Assembly (NCBI RefSeq): GCF_000948415.1
Contig: NZ_JYII01000020.1
Location: forward strand, 1 to 64,000
Direction: 5' to 3'
DNA: 64,000 bases
Source of the DNA: Thalassospira sp. HJ
Lineage (GTDB): Bacteria; Pseudomonadota; Alphaproteobacteria; Rhodospirillales; Thalassospiraceae
Shown here: piece by piece, positions 32,706-41,003 of the stretch
Layout of the letters: every line of letters begins with the position of its first letter
Position numbering within the stretch: position 1 is the first letter of the stretch
Made by a program: the position numbers and the translations under genes
The notes under the pieces: model-generated
Database searches by the model: none
Seen by the model: only the letters and a program-made list of their open reading frames with translations
Told to the model about the DNA's origin: nothing

Positions 32706-35090
32706 TCAATCCCAGCGTTTCGCCGCGCGCAGGATGGCGTCGGTGCCGATCTGGTAGTGATCGTAAAGGGCGACGCTATCGCCGCACTGACCAAAGGCAT
32801 TGACGCCAAGAGGGGCCACCGCGTGGCCGCGCACGCCGCCAAGCCATGCGAGGGCGGCCGGGTGGCCGTCGATCACGGTGACAAGGCGGGCATCCGAGGC
32901 GAGTGGTTTGAGCAGGTTTTCCACATGCGACATCTTGCCGTCGGCCTTGCCTTCAAGACGGGCACGCTCAAGATCCTGCCATTCATTGTAAAGCCGGTCG
33001 GTCGAAGTGACAGCCAGCAGACCCAAGCCCGGATGGTCTTCGGAAAGCTTTTCCCAGGCGGAAATTGCTTCAGGCGCCATGGCACCGCAATAGGCAATCG
33101 CCATTTTGCAATCCTCGCCCGGTTGGCGCAGCCAATAGCCGCCCGAAATAATTTCAGTCTTTTGCGTATCTGACAGGTCACGTTCCGGCTGCGAAAGCGG
33201 CTTGGTCGACAAACGCAGGTAGATCGAGCCACCGTCCGGGTCCTGCATATGTTCAAACGACCAGCCCATGATGGCGGCCAGTTCATCGCCAAAGCTTGGC
33301 TCAAAACTGGTCAGGCCCGGCTGTCCCATGCCGATCATCGGCGTTGATATCGACTGGTGCGCCCCGCCTTCTGGCGCCAACGTAATGCCGCTGGGTGTTG
33401 CCACGACCATGAAACGCGCATCCTGATAGCAGGCGTAATTCAACGCATCGAGGCCACGCGCAATGAACGGGTCATAAAGGGTGCCGATCGGGAACAGGCG
33501 TTCGCCAAACAGGCTGTGCGACAGGCCAAGGGCCGCAAGATTGAGGAACAGGTTGTTTTCGGCAATGCCAAGCTCGACATGCTGGCCGCTTGGGGAGCGG
33601 ATCCATTTCTGGGCCGAGGGAACCTTGCGTTCCTTGAACTCATCGGCCAGTTCTTCGCGGCCAAACAGACCGCGCTGATTCACAAAACCGCCAAGGTTCG
33701 TGGAGACCGTCACATCGGGCGAGGTGGTGACAATGCGGTCCGAAAGATCGCTATTTTTCATCTTGGCCAGTTCGTTCAGAACCTTGCCAAAGACTTCCTG
33801 TGTGCTTGATGTTTCCGTCCGTGCATAGGGCATTTCGGGAATGGCGATGTGCTTGGCCGTCTTGTTGCGCGGGGCGTCATCATTAAACGGTGCCTTGGCG
33901 ATGTAATCGCGAAGCATATCTGCACTGATATCAAGGCCGGCTGCGATGTCCCATTCCTGCCCGTCGGCGACCTTGTTTTGCAGCTTGAAGGCATCCATCT
34001 GCGGCACATTCATAAGCCCCGCATGGTTGTCCTTGTGCCCCTGAAGCGGCGTGCCATAGCCCTTGACGGTATAGGCGATAAAGACGGTCGGCTTGTCATT
34101 GGGGACCGCATCAAAGGCGCTCAGAACCGCTTCCATGCAATGCCCGCCCAGATTGGTCATCAGATCATGCAACGCATCATCGTCATACTGCCCCAGAAGA
34201 TCGGCCAGCGCATTATCACCCGGCATGTCGGACGTGATCTGTTTGCGCCATGCCGCCCCGCCCTGAAAGGTCAGTGCGGAATAGATGTCGTTCGGCACGT
34301 CATTGAGCCACTTTTTCAGTGACTTGCCGCCCGGCTTGGCAAAGGCGTCATGCAGCTTGCGGCCATATTTGATGGTGATCACGTTCCAGCCGACCGCGCG
34401 GAAGAACCGGCCAATGACGCGGAACAGATGGGCATCAATCATGCCATCAAGGCTTTGGCGGTTGTAATCGATCACCCACCAGACGTTGCGGATGTCATGT
34501 TTCCAGGTATCGAGCAGCGCCTCATAGATGTTGCCTTCATCAAGTTCGGCATCCCCGACAAGGGCAACCATGCGGCCGGGTGTTTCGCCCTTGGGCAGCA
34601 TGTCCTTGTAGCGCAGGTAATCCTGTGTGAGGGCTGCAAAGTTCGTCACCGCCGCACCAAGGCCAACAGAACCGGTCGAGAAATCAACCTGATCACCATC
34701 CTTGGTCCGCGACGGATAGGATTGCGCACCACCAAAGGAGCGGAAGCTTTCGAGTTTTTCCTTGGTCTGGCGACCAAACAGGTAATTGATCGCATGAAAG
34801 ACCGGGCTTGCATGCGGCTTGACCGCGACCCGGTCCTGCGGGCGCAGAACATTGAAATAAAGCGCCGTCATCAGGGTCGTCATCGAGGCACAGCTGGCCT
34901 GATGGCCGCCAACCTTGATGCCGTCACGCTTCGGGCGCAGATGGTTGGCGTTATGGATCGTCCAGCTTGAAAGCCAGCGCACTTTCTTTTCAAGCAGACC
35001 GAGCATCTCAAGGTCCGTGGCATTGATGTTGCCGGTGCTGCTTGCTTCGATGATTTCACCGATTTCCGGTGCGGCTTCTTGTGCTGACAT
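32706..35090 (-). CDS. mdeB: AceE-like thiamine-diphosphate 2-oxoacid dehydrogenase E1 (2-oxobutyrate type, MdeB-like)
   Basis: This 794-residue enzyme resembles the homodimeric pyruvate dehydrogenase E1 (AceE). The thiamine-diphosphate block is GDAELDEG (179-186) followed about 25 residues later by DYNRQSLDG. Other AceE-like segments are IKVGGHQAS (~58-66), a central YTVKGYGTPLQGHKDNHAG and AEGGAHQSISTP in the C-terminal half. It is roughly 90 residues shorter than E. coli AceE. In Pseudomonas putida the homologue MdeB is encoded next to methionine gamma-lyase and acts on 2-oxobutyrate, and mdeA is nearby here on the same strand. The substrate is therefore probably 2-oxobutyrate. No E2 or E3 gene is in the window, so it would borrow those subunits. 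Some databases would label it transketolase. Confidence 0.8.
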   Translation of the reverse strand: MSAQEAAPEIGEIIEASSTGNINATDLEMLGLLEKKVRWLSSWTIHNANHLRPKRDGIKVGGHQASCASMTTLMTALYFNVLRPQDRVAVKPHASPVFHAINYLFGRQTKEKLESFRSFGGAQSYPSRTKDGDQVDFSTGSVGLGAAVTNFAALTQDYLRYKDMLPKGETPGRMVALVGDAELDEGNIYEALLDTWKHDIRNVWWVIDYNRQSLDGMIDAHLFRVIGRFFRAVGWNVITIKYGRKLHDAFAKPGGKSLKKWLNDVPNDIYSALTFQGGAAWRKQITSDMPGDNALADLLGQYDDDALHDLMTNLGGHCMEAVLSAFDAVPNDKPTVFIAYTVKGYGTPLQGHKDNHAGLMNVPQMDAFKLQNKVADGQEWDIAAGLDISADMLRDYIAKAPFNDDAPRNKTAKHIAIPEMPYARTETSSTQEVFGKVLNELAKMKNSDLSDRIVTTSPDVTVSTNLGGFVNQRGLFGREELADEFKERKVPSAQKWIRSPSGQHVELGIAENNLFLNLAALGLSHSLFGERLFPIGTLYDPFIARGLDALNYACYQDARFMVVATPSGITLAPEGGAHQSISTPMIGMGQPGLTSFEPSFGDELAAIMGWSFEHMQDPDGGSIYLRLSTKPLSQPERDLSDTQKTEIISGGYWLRQPGEDCKMAIAYCGAMAPEAISAWEKLSEDHPGLGLLAVTSTDRLYNEWQDLERARLEGKADGKMSHVENLLKPLASDARLVTVIDGHPAALAWLGGVRGHAVAPLGVNAFGQCGDSVALYDHYQIGTDAILRAAKRWD

Positions 35091-35675
35091 TTCCGTATAT
35101 TCCCTATTTTCGATGCGTCAGTTATCTGCTTTTTGGCTTATTCACCGCAGGCAGCGCAGATTTGCCCACGGTGTTTCAAATGCGCTTTGGTGCAAGGATC
35201 GATTTTTAAGGCGGGCTTAGGAAAATCAAGCACCCGGCCCTGCTTTTCACAAAACCTGCGGCAGTTTGACCAAAGCCTTGGAATCGGCTGCGACGATCGG
35301 GTGCAAACTGTCGAATTTCCGGTCTGAAACATTATTTCGCGCACCCCGAAACGCCCATTCGGGTGGGACGATTCGCAAAAAGGCGGATTTTTCAGCAACC
35401 GTTTCAACCCAATAGCACCCGGACCAAAGCGCGCAAAAACCCGCGCAAAGCCGCCGATACCAAGGCCACCACTTGCAAAAAATCGCCCCTGCCATGCGTT
35501 GAAACGATTTGCCTTTGCCCGCCCTATTAGCCAAAAGTCGCATTCCCAAACGGATAGGTCGCCCCGCAACCTGACCAAGCGTTCAAGATTTCTCCCGACC
35601 GGTGCCTCATTGATCAACCTGCCCAGCACAGACCCGCATGAATCTGCGTCGTGTGACCAAGCCGATTGGCTTAGC
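35091..35675. other. Intergenic region between mdeB-like gene and solute-binding protein
   Basis: This gap must contain divergent promoters for the two flanking genes. Overlapping open frames on both strands (for example minus 35138-35770) have no recognisable family and odd composition. I found no good TyrR box or sigma-54 promoter here, unlike upstream of mdeA. Confidence 0.45.
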
Positions 35676-36578
35676 ATGTTTGCGCGTGTTCTTGTGATCG
35701 CGATGCTGATGCTGGTGGGTGTTTCAAACATGGCAATCGCCCAGAACCGCTCAGACGCGCTTGTCGTCAAATTGCCGATGGATGTCGGATCCGATTACTG
35801 CCAGCGCAAACTCACCTGGGACCAATATTCGGAATATCATGTTGATCTTTTGCGCCTTGCCGCACGCCTGAGCAGCGAAGACATCACGATTACCCCGATA
35901 TGCATGGATTACCCGACGGAGGAACGGCGCATTCCGATGCTTCAGGCCGGCAAGGAGATCAACACCGTCTTCTTTGGCACCAACGCCAAACGTGAAGAGG
36001 TTCTGCTGCCCGCCTATTTCCCGATCTATCTTGGCACGACCGGCGTACGACTGTTCATGACGCGCGAAGACATGCTTGATGATCTTTCGGATGTGCAATC
36101 GGTCGAAGATTTGCAAAAATTCTCCATGGGTCAGGGGCTTGGCTGGCCGGATAATGCCATCCTGGAAGATAACGGCTTTTCCGTTGCGATCGGGCGCTAT
36201 GCCAGCCTGCACAAGATGTTGGCAGCCAACCGGTTTGATCTTTACCCGCGGGCCTATTGGCAAATTCATGCTGAATGGAACTGGATGAAGGAACAGGCCA
36301 AGGGCATCGTGATTGCGCCGGAAATCGCGCTTTATTATCCCCAGCCGATCTATTTCTTCTTCAGCCCCAATGAACCCCGTCTGCGCGATGCGATCGAGGC
36401 CGGATTGAAGCGTGCCTATTCCAACGGCATGCTGTTTGACCTTTTGAAAACCAATTGGGAAACCGCCCCGTCGTTCCAGAACATCAAGCTGCGCGACATC
36501 CGGGTTTTCCGCATCCGCAATGACAAGATCACGCCACAGTCGGCAGAGGCACTTCGGCAATACGGCATTTACGACTGA
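35676..36578 (+). CDS. Periplasmic solute-binding protein, family-3-like, orphan
   Basis: This 300-residue protein starts with a signal peptide (MFARVLVIAMLMLVGVSNMAIA, cleaved near AIA-QN). The mature part follows the general plan of amino-acid-type (family 3) periplasmic binding proteins: a substrate-binding first lobe with PMDVGSDYCQRKL, a crossing segment, and a C-terminal block RLRDAIEAGLKRAYSNGMLFDLL that is typical of the family end. I chose ATG at 35676 because it places the signal peptide at the N-terminus; an in-frame extension to 35499 is possible but would bury it. No permease or ATPase gene is adjacent. It lies opposite in orientation between mdeA and the mdeB-like gene. The ligand is unknown; a link to methionine metabolism is only positional. 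Confidence 0.7.
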   Translation: MFARVLVIAMLMLVGVSNMAIAQNRSDALVVKLPMDVGSDYCQRKLTWDQYSEYHVDLLRLAARLSSEDITITPICMDYPTEERRIPMLQAGKEINTVFFGTNAKREEVLLPAYFPIYLGTTGVRLFMTREDMLDDLSDVQSVEDLQKFSMGQGLGWPDNAILEDNGFSVAIGRYASLHKMLAANRFDLYPRAYWQIHAEWNWMKEQAKGIVIAPEIALYYPQPIYFFFSPNEPRLRDAIEAGLKRAYSNGMLFDLLKTNWETAPSFQNIKLRDIRVFRIRNDKITPQSAEALRQYGIYD

Positions 36579-36668
36579 ACATCTGCCAAGCAGGTTCACC
36601 GCCCCGAAATGATCCGGGCACAGCAAACCTGCACAGGCTGAAAGTCAGCAAAACGTCATGCGTAAGCG

Positions 36669-37895
36669 TTACTCGGCCGCAATCGCCATCTGATCACCAT
36701 CAAGTGCATTCGACAGATCAGCCAGAATATCATCGATGCTTTCAAGCCCGGCGGAAAGCCGGATCAGGCCATCAGTGATCTGATATTCCACGCGTTCTTC
36801 GGCGGTGTAGGTTGAATGGGTCATGGATGCCGGATGCTGGATCAGGGTTTCGGCATCGCCAAGGCTGACCGCGCGGGTGATCATGTTAAGCCCGTTCATC
36901 AGTTTACGGCCTTCCTCGATCCCGCCCTTAAGCTCAAACGCGATCATGCCGCCAAACCGGGCCATCTGCTTTTTGGCCAGCTTGTGGTGCGGATCGCTTT
37001 CAAGGCCCGGATAGAAGACCTTCTCGACCTTCGGATGTTTGGCGAGGAAATCGGCGATCTTTTCGGCATTGTCGCAATGGCGTTCCATGCGAAGCTCAAG
37101 CGTTTTAAGACCGCGCATCACAAGGTTGGCATCCTGTGCCGACAGCACCGCACCGGTCATGTCCTTCAACCCGACCAGACGCACCTGCGTCATGTCTTCA
37201 AGGCTCCCGATCACCGCACCGGCCATCAGATCACCATGGCCACCAAGATACTTGGTCGCGGAATGCACAACGATATCGGCCCCAAGCTCAATCGGGCGCT
37301 GCAGATAAGGCGTGCAATAGGTGTTATCGACAACGACCTTGGCCCCATGCTTGTGCGCGATGGCGGAGACGGCTTCGATATCAACCAGACGCATGTTCGG
37401 GTTGGCCGGGGTTTCGAAATAGACAATCTTGGTCTGATCCGAAATCGCCTTTTCCAGTTCTGCCGGATCGGTCAGATCAACATGGGTGTGCTTGATGCCG
37501 AACTTTTCCAGACCATGACGGAAATAGGCAAATGTGCAGCCATATAGCGTGCGATCAACAATGATCTCGTCACCCGGCTCAATAAAAGTCCAGAAGACCG
37601 ACGTAATCGCGCCCATGCCCGATGCGGTCGCAACTGCGGCTTCACCGCCTTCAAGAACAGCCAAACGCTTTTCAAGAAGATCAAGCGTCGGGTTGGCAAT
37701 ACGCGAATAGATAAAGCCCTGCTCGTCACCGGCAAAGAACCGCCCGCCCTGCTCGGCCGTTTCGAACGCAAAGGTCGAAGACATGTAAACCGGCGGGTTC
37801 AGTGCCCCATTGTGGCTTTGGGGATCGTACCCGTGATGGATCGCACGGGTGGCAAAACCGGTTTTGGCACTGTTGTGTTTGTCATGGGCAGACAT
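36669..37895 (-). CDS. mdeA: Methionine gamma-lyase
   Basis: This 408-residue pyridoxal-phosphate enzyme of the Cys/Met-metabolism family closely follows Pseudomonas putida methionine gamma-lyase through its length (GFATRAIHHGYDPQ at the start, PASMTHSTYT near the end). The cofactor lysine is Lys215 in SATKYLGG. Cys120 in TLYGCTFAY corresponds to the active-site cysteine that distinguishes gamma-lyases from cystathionine enzymes. It would convert methionine to methanethiol, ammonia and 2-oxobutyrate. The ribosome site is GGAG, eight bases before the ATG. Upstream lie a near-consensus sigma-54 promoter and TyrR-type boxes, and the divergent gene encodes a TyrR-family regulator. The mdeB-like E1 gene lies downstream on the same strand beyond the solute-binding-protein gene. 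Confidence 0.9.
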   Translation of the reverse strand: MSAHDKHNSAKTGFATRAIHHGYDPQSHNGALNPPVYMSSTFAFETAEQGGRFFAGDEQGFIYSRIANPTLDLLEKRLAVLEGGEAAVATASGMGAITSVFWTFIEPGDEIIVDRTLYGCTFAYFRHGLEKFGIKHTHVDLTDPAELEKAISDQTKIVYFETPANPNMRLVDIEAVSAIAHKHGAKVVVDNTYCTPYLQRPIELGADIVVHSATKYLGGHGDLMAGAVIGSLEDMTQVRLVGLKDMTGAVLSAQDANLVMRGLKTLELRMERHCDNAEKIADFLAKHPKVEKVFYPGLESDPHHKLAKKQMARFGGMIAFELKGGIEEGRKLMNGLNMITRAVSLGDAETLIQHPASMTHSTYTAEERVEYQITDGLIRLSAGLESIDDILADLSNALDGDQMAIAAE

Positions 37896-37936
37896 CGGAA
37901 GGCTCCTTGAAATGCGTTTATTCTGCCCACATCACC

Positions 37937-37951
37937 GCAAGCACCGTGCCA
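37937..37951 (-). promoter_or_regulatory. Sigma-54 promoter of mdeA
   Basis: On the minus strand the sequence is TGGCACG-GTGC-TTGC, an exact match to the -24/-12 consensus TGGCACG-N4-TTGC. Transcription would start near 37926, about 31 nt before the mdeA ATG. Such promoters need an AAA+ activator bound upstream. Confidence 0.85.
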
Positions 37952-38004
37952 GATTTAAAAATCGTCTGTTTTCAAAGACTTGACGAATTCGTCCTGTTTG
38001 AGTG

Positions 38005-38022
38005 TGTAAATTTTTATTTACA
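38005..38022. promoter_or_regulatory. Perfect TyrR box
   Basis: TGTAAA-TTTTTA-TTTACA exactly matches the TyrR box TGTAAA-N6-TTTACA. It is centred about 88 bp upstream of the predicted mdeA transcription start, a usual distance for an upstream activating sequence. Confidence 0.85.
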
Positions 38023-38080
38023 TACTGGTGCACTCCAACGGCGCACACGTCAAATATGCTGGATTTCAGAAGCTTAAGAC

Positions 38081-38098
38081 TGTACATTTTGCCTTACA
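38081..38098. promoter_or_regulatory. Weak TyrR box
   Basis: TGTACA-TTTTGC-CTTACA matches the TyrR box at 10 of 12 fixed positions. It lies 23-40 bp upstream of the regulator's start codon, so it may mediate autoregulation. Confidence 0.45.
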
Positions 38099-38099
38099 A

Positions 38100-38117
38100 T
38101 GTAAATTTATCGGTACA
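38100..38117. promoter_or_regulatory. Half-matching TyrR box next to the regulator start
   Basis: TGTAAA-TTTATC-GGTACA has one perfect half and a 4/6 second half. It ends three bases before the regulator's ATG, where binding would block translation initiation or early transcription. Confidence 0.35.
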
Positions 38118-38120
38118 GTT

Positions 38121-39746
38121 ATGCGGTTTGAAATTCGTGGTGAAAACAGGCTCGGCATTACGCGCGACGTGATTAATGTCCTGACCGATCAGGGCCTGGA
38201 CATCCGCGCCTTTGAAGTCACCACCCATCATATCTATGCCGATATTCCCGCCGTGCGCCCGGAACGCTTTTTGCTTCTGTCGCACGCGCTCAAACAAATT
38301 CCCGGCATTTTCGACATTACCGAAATCGACCGCCTGCCGACCGAACGCCGTCGTGCACAGTTGCACGCGACACTGGCCGCCCTTGGCGATCCGGTGATTG
38401 CGGTCGATGCCAACGGCCTGATCGCGCAGGCCAACCCGGCTGCACAGGCGATTTCAGCAACCCCTGAAAAACAACTGCGTGATCAGGATATTGCGAGCAT
38501 TCTTATCGAACCATCCATTGAAGATTTGCGCCATAGCGGCTTTCGCCTGCCGGAACGCGAGGTCACGTTGGGCGGGCAGACCTATCTTTTGCAGGTCGAA
38601 CCAATCGGCCATGTTGATGACGGATCCGACAGTGCCGATGATGCACCATGGGGCGGGGTGATGGTCTTTCATCGCCCGGCCCGGCTGGGGCGCGTGATCA
38701 CCGCCCTGCAGGATCGCAGCCATACCGGCTTTGACGACATTATCGGCACCAGCCGTGCGATGCTGCGCGTCAAATCACAGGCCGAACGTCTGGCGGCCAT
38801 TGATGCCCCGATCCTGATCCTGGGTGAAACAGGCACCGGCAAGGAGCTGTTTGCCCGTGCCTGTCACCGCGCAAGCACACGCGCAGATCAACCGTTTCTC
38901 GCACTTAACTGTGCGGCCATGCCCGAAGGTTTGGCTGAAAGCGAGCTGTTTGGCTATGCCGCCGGGGCCTTTACCAGCGCACGGCGCGGCGGCAAGCCAG
39001 GGCTTCTGGAACTGGCCGATGGTGGCACTTTGTTTTTAGATGAGATCGGGGAGCTAACCCCGTATCTGCAGGCAAAGCTTTTGCGCGTACTTCAGGATGG
39101 CCGCTTCCGCCGCGTGGGCGGAACCGATGAAATCACCGTTGATGTCCGCATCATCAGTGCGACCAACCGCGATCTTGAAGCCATGTCGCATGACGGCACG
39201 TTTCGCGAGGATCTCTATTTCCGCCTCAACGTCCTTGGCATCACCCTGCCGCCCCTGCGTGATCGCATCGAAGACATTGCCGATCTGGCCGCCTTCTTCA
39301 TCGACCGCACCGCCCAACAGACAGAGCGCAGCACACCCAAATTGGCGCGAGACGGGCTTGACTGGCTTTGCACCCATGACTGGCCGGGCAATGTGCGCGA
39401 ACTTGAAAACACCCTGTTTCGCGCCGTCGCCCTTCTGGATGGCAACACGCTTGGTGCCCGCGACCTTGCCGATGCCGCCAGCGGCACCGCCCGCACGCCG
39501 GAAACCCCGGCACAGAGCACATCCGAAACTGCGAAAGACGCCGCCACGCCAGCAGCAGAGCACCCCGACCTGATCGCCACCGCGCTCGCGCAAAGCGATT
39601 TCAACAGCGGCATGGACTTGCTCGAACATGAAATGCTGGCCCGGCTTTATCCGGACTACCCAAGCTCGCGCAAACTTGCTGATCGACTTGGTGTTTCACA
39701 CACCTCGATCGCCAACAAACTGCGCAAATACGGCATTGGCAGCTAA
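38121..39746 (+). CDS. TyrR-family sigma-54-type transcriptional activator
   Basis: This 541-residue regulator follows the TyrR plan: an N-terminal ACT-like domain (MRFEIRGENRLGITRDV, residues 1-75), a PAS domain (~80-190), an AAA+ domain (~210-450) and a C-terminal helix-turn-helix (SRKLADRLGVSHTSIANKL, about 515-535). Walker A is GETGTGKE (234-241). Unlike E. coli TyrR, which lost the sigma-54 contact loop, this protein keeps it as GAFTSA (282-287). The start at 38121 places the ACT domain at the N-terminus; upstream in-frame codons overlap TyrR boxes. It is divergent from mdeA, whose promoter has matching sigma-54 and TyrR-box signals. The effector could be an aromatic amino acid or methionine. 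Confidence 0.88.
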   Translation: MRFEIRGENRLGITRDVINVLTDQGLDIRAFEVTTHHIYADIPAVRPERFLLLSHALKQIPGIFDITEIDRLPTERRRAQLHATLAALGDPVIAVDANGLIAQANPAAQAISATPEKQLRDQDIASILIEPSIEDLRHSGFRLPEREVTLGGQTYLLQVEPIGHVDDGSDSADDAPWGGVMVFHRPARLGRVITALQDRSHTGFDDIIGTSRAMLRVKSQAERLAAIDAPILILGETGTGKELFARACHRASTRADQPFLALNCAAMPEGLAESELFGYAAGAFTSARRGGKPGLLELADGGTLFLDEIGELTPYLQAKLLRVLQDGRFRRVGGTDEITVDVRIISATNRDLEAMSHDGTFREDLYFRLNVLGITLPPLRDRIEDIADLAAFFIDRTAQQTERSTPKLARDGLDWLCTHDWPGNVRELENTLFRAVALLDGNTLGARDLADAASGTARTPETPAQSTSETAKDAATPAAEHPDLIATALAQSDFNSGMDLLEHEMLARLYPDYPSSRKLADRLGVSHTSIANKLRKYGIGS

Positions 39747-39855
39747 AAAGCCATCCGCCCGACAACAGCATTTCTTGCCACTTACATTGCACTGCGGCAT
39801 GATCCACCTAACTTAACAAGAGGATCAAACTCCTCACCGACAGGGAGAAGACAAA

Positions 39856-40638
39856 ATGCTGACAGGTAAACGCGCACTCGTCACCGGCTCAACCAGCGGG
39901 ATCGGCCTTGCCATGGCCAAGGCACTGGCAGGCGCAGGTGCGGATGTGATGCTCAATGGCTTTGGCGACGCTGATGAAATCGAGGCGACCCGCAAGGGCC
40001 TTGAAACCGATTACGGTGTCACCGCGCACTATAACGGGGCTGACCTGTCCAAACCGGACGAGATCGAAGCGATGATGAAAGACGCCGAGGCCAAGTTTGG
40101 CGGCGTCGACATCCTGATCAACAATGCCGGCATCCAATACACCGCCAATGTCGAAGATTTCCCGCCCGAAAAGTGGGACGCGGTGATTGCGATCAACCTG
40201 TCATCTGTTTTCCACACCACCCGCCTTGCCGTGCCCTATATGCGCCAAAAAAACTGGGGCCGCATCATCAACACGGCATCGGCCCACGGCCTGGTCGCAT
40301 CGGTCCAGAAGGCCGCCTATGTCGCCGCCAAGCATGGCGTGATCGGCCTTACCAAGGTGACAGCCCTTGAGACGGCTGAAACCGGCATCACGGCTAACGC
40401 CATCTGCCCGGGCTGGGTGCGCACCGAACTGGTCGAACGCCAGATCGAAGCGCGCGCAAAGGAAAACAATATCTCGGTTGAAGAATCTGCAACCCGCCTT
40501 GTTTCGGACAAACACCCGTCCAAACAGTTCGTAAGCCCGGAACAGATCGGCCAGACCGCCCTGTTCCTGTGCTCGGACGCCGCATCACAAATGACCGGCA
40601 CGCATCTTTCGGTCGATGGCGGTTGGACGGCGCAGTAA
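39856..40638 (+). CDS. bdhA: 3-hydroxybutyrate dehydrogenase (short-chain dehydrogenase)
   Basis: This 260-residue enzyme interconverts D-3-hydroxybutyrate and acetoacetate with NAD, the exit step of polyhydroxybutyrate breakdown. The cofactor motif is TGSTSGIG (residues 10-17), followed by NNAG (89-92) and the catalytic triad Ser142, Tyr155 and Lys159 (YVAAK). The block HGLVASVQKAAY and the C-terminal TGTHLSVDGGW are characteristic of BdhA. A strong purine-rich ribosome site (GGGAGAAG) precedes the ATG. It is a single gene with its own terminator, about 110 bp after the TyrR-family gene and probably independent of it. Confidence 0.93.
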   Translation: MLTGKRALVTGSTSGIGLAMAKALAGAGADVMLNGFGDADEIEATRKGLETDYGVTAHYNGADLSKPDEIEAMMKDAEAKFGGVDILINNAGIQYTANVEDFPPEKWDAVIAINLSSVFHTTRLAVPYMRQKNWGRIINTASAHGLVASVQKAAYVAAKHGVIGLTKVTALETAETGITANAICPGWVRTELVERQIEARAKENNISVEESATRLVSDKHPSKQFVSPEQIGQTALFLCSDAASQMTGTHLSVDGGWTAQ

Positions 40639-40659
40639 CGCGCGCGCTTCCAAAACACC

Positions 40660-40694
40660 AAAGCCCCGCCAGCAGATGCTGCGGGGCTTTTTCT
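40660..40694 (+). terminator. Terminator after bdhA
   Basis: AAAGCCCCGC pairs perfectly with GCGGGGCTTT across an 11-nt loop and is followed by a T-rich tract. Confidence 0.88.
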
Positions 40695-40714
40695 TTGCGC
40701 CGATTACGCGAGAC

Positions 40715-40897
40715 CTAGCTCAAATCGCAATCACATCCGTTGCGCTTGGCATTGGCGATGCAGTCGGACTTATTCGAATAGCCCTGTGTCGAGGCCCCGA
40801 CGATATTGCCATTGCTGGCCGTCCGTCGCCAACGCCAGCCGTCCTTTGCTTCATAAAGCTCCCACAGATCACCCTTTGATCCTGTGCACTTTGACAT
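40715..40897 (-). CDS. DUF1508 (YegP-type) small protein
   Basis: This 60-residue protein carries the DUF1508 signature: WELYEAKDGWRWRR followed by ASNGNIVGAS and a terminal segment SDCIANAKRNG. DUF1508 repeats form a small beta-beta-alpha fold of unknown function, often as tandem pairs; here there is one copy. The C-terminus NGCDCDLS adds two closely spaced cysteines. The ribosome site AAGGAG is well placed. It is convergent with bdhA. Confidence 0.85.
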   Translation of the reverse strand: MSKCTGSKGDLWELYEAKDGWRWRRTASNGNIVGASTQGYSNKSDCIANAKRNGCDCDLS

Positions 40898-41003
40898 CGC
40901 CCGTCTCCTTCAAACCGAAATGCATTGACGATTTGACGCAGGCGCGAACCAGTTGTGACAGAAAATCAGGATGAATGCCCCAAGCACGGCCTAATCAGCC
41001 CCC

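Noticed and set aside
35158..35172. Possible sigma-54 promoter for the mdeB-like gene
   Set aside because: Only the GG and GC dinucleotides are kept (TGGGCAAATCTGCGC); most other consensus positions fail.
35138..35770. Minus-strand open frame between mdeB-like gene and solute-binding protein
   Set aside because: Composition is unlike other genes, it overlaps the signal-peptide region of the binding protein on the other strand, and no motif is recognisable.
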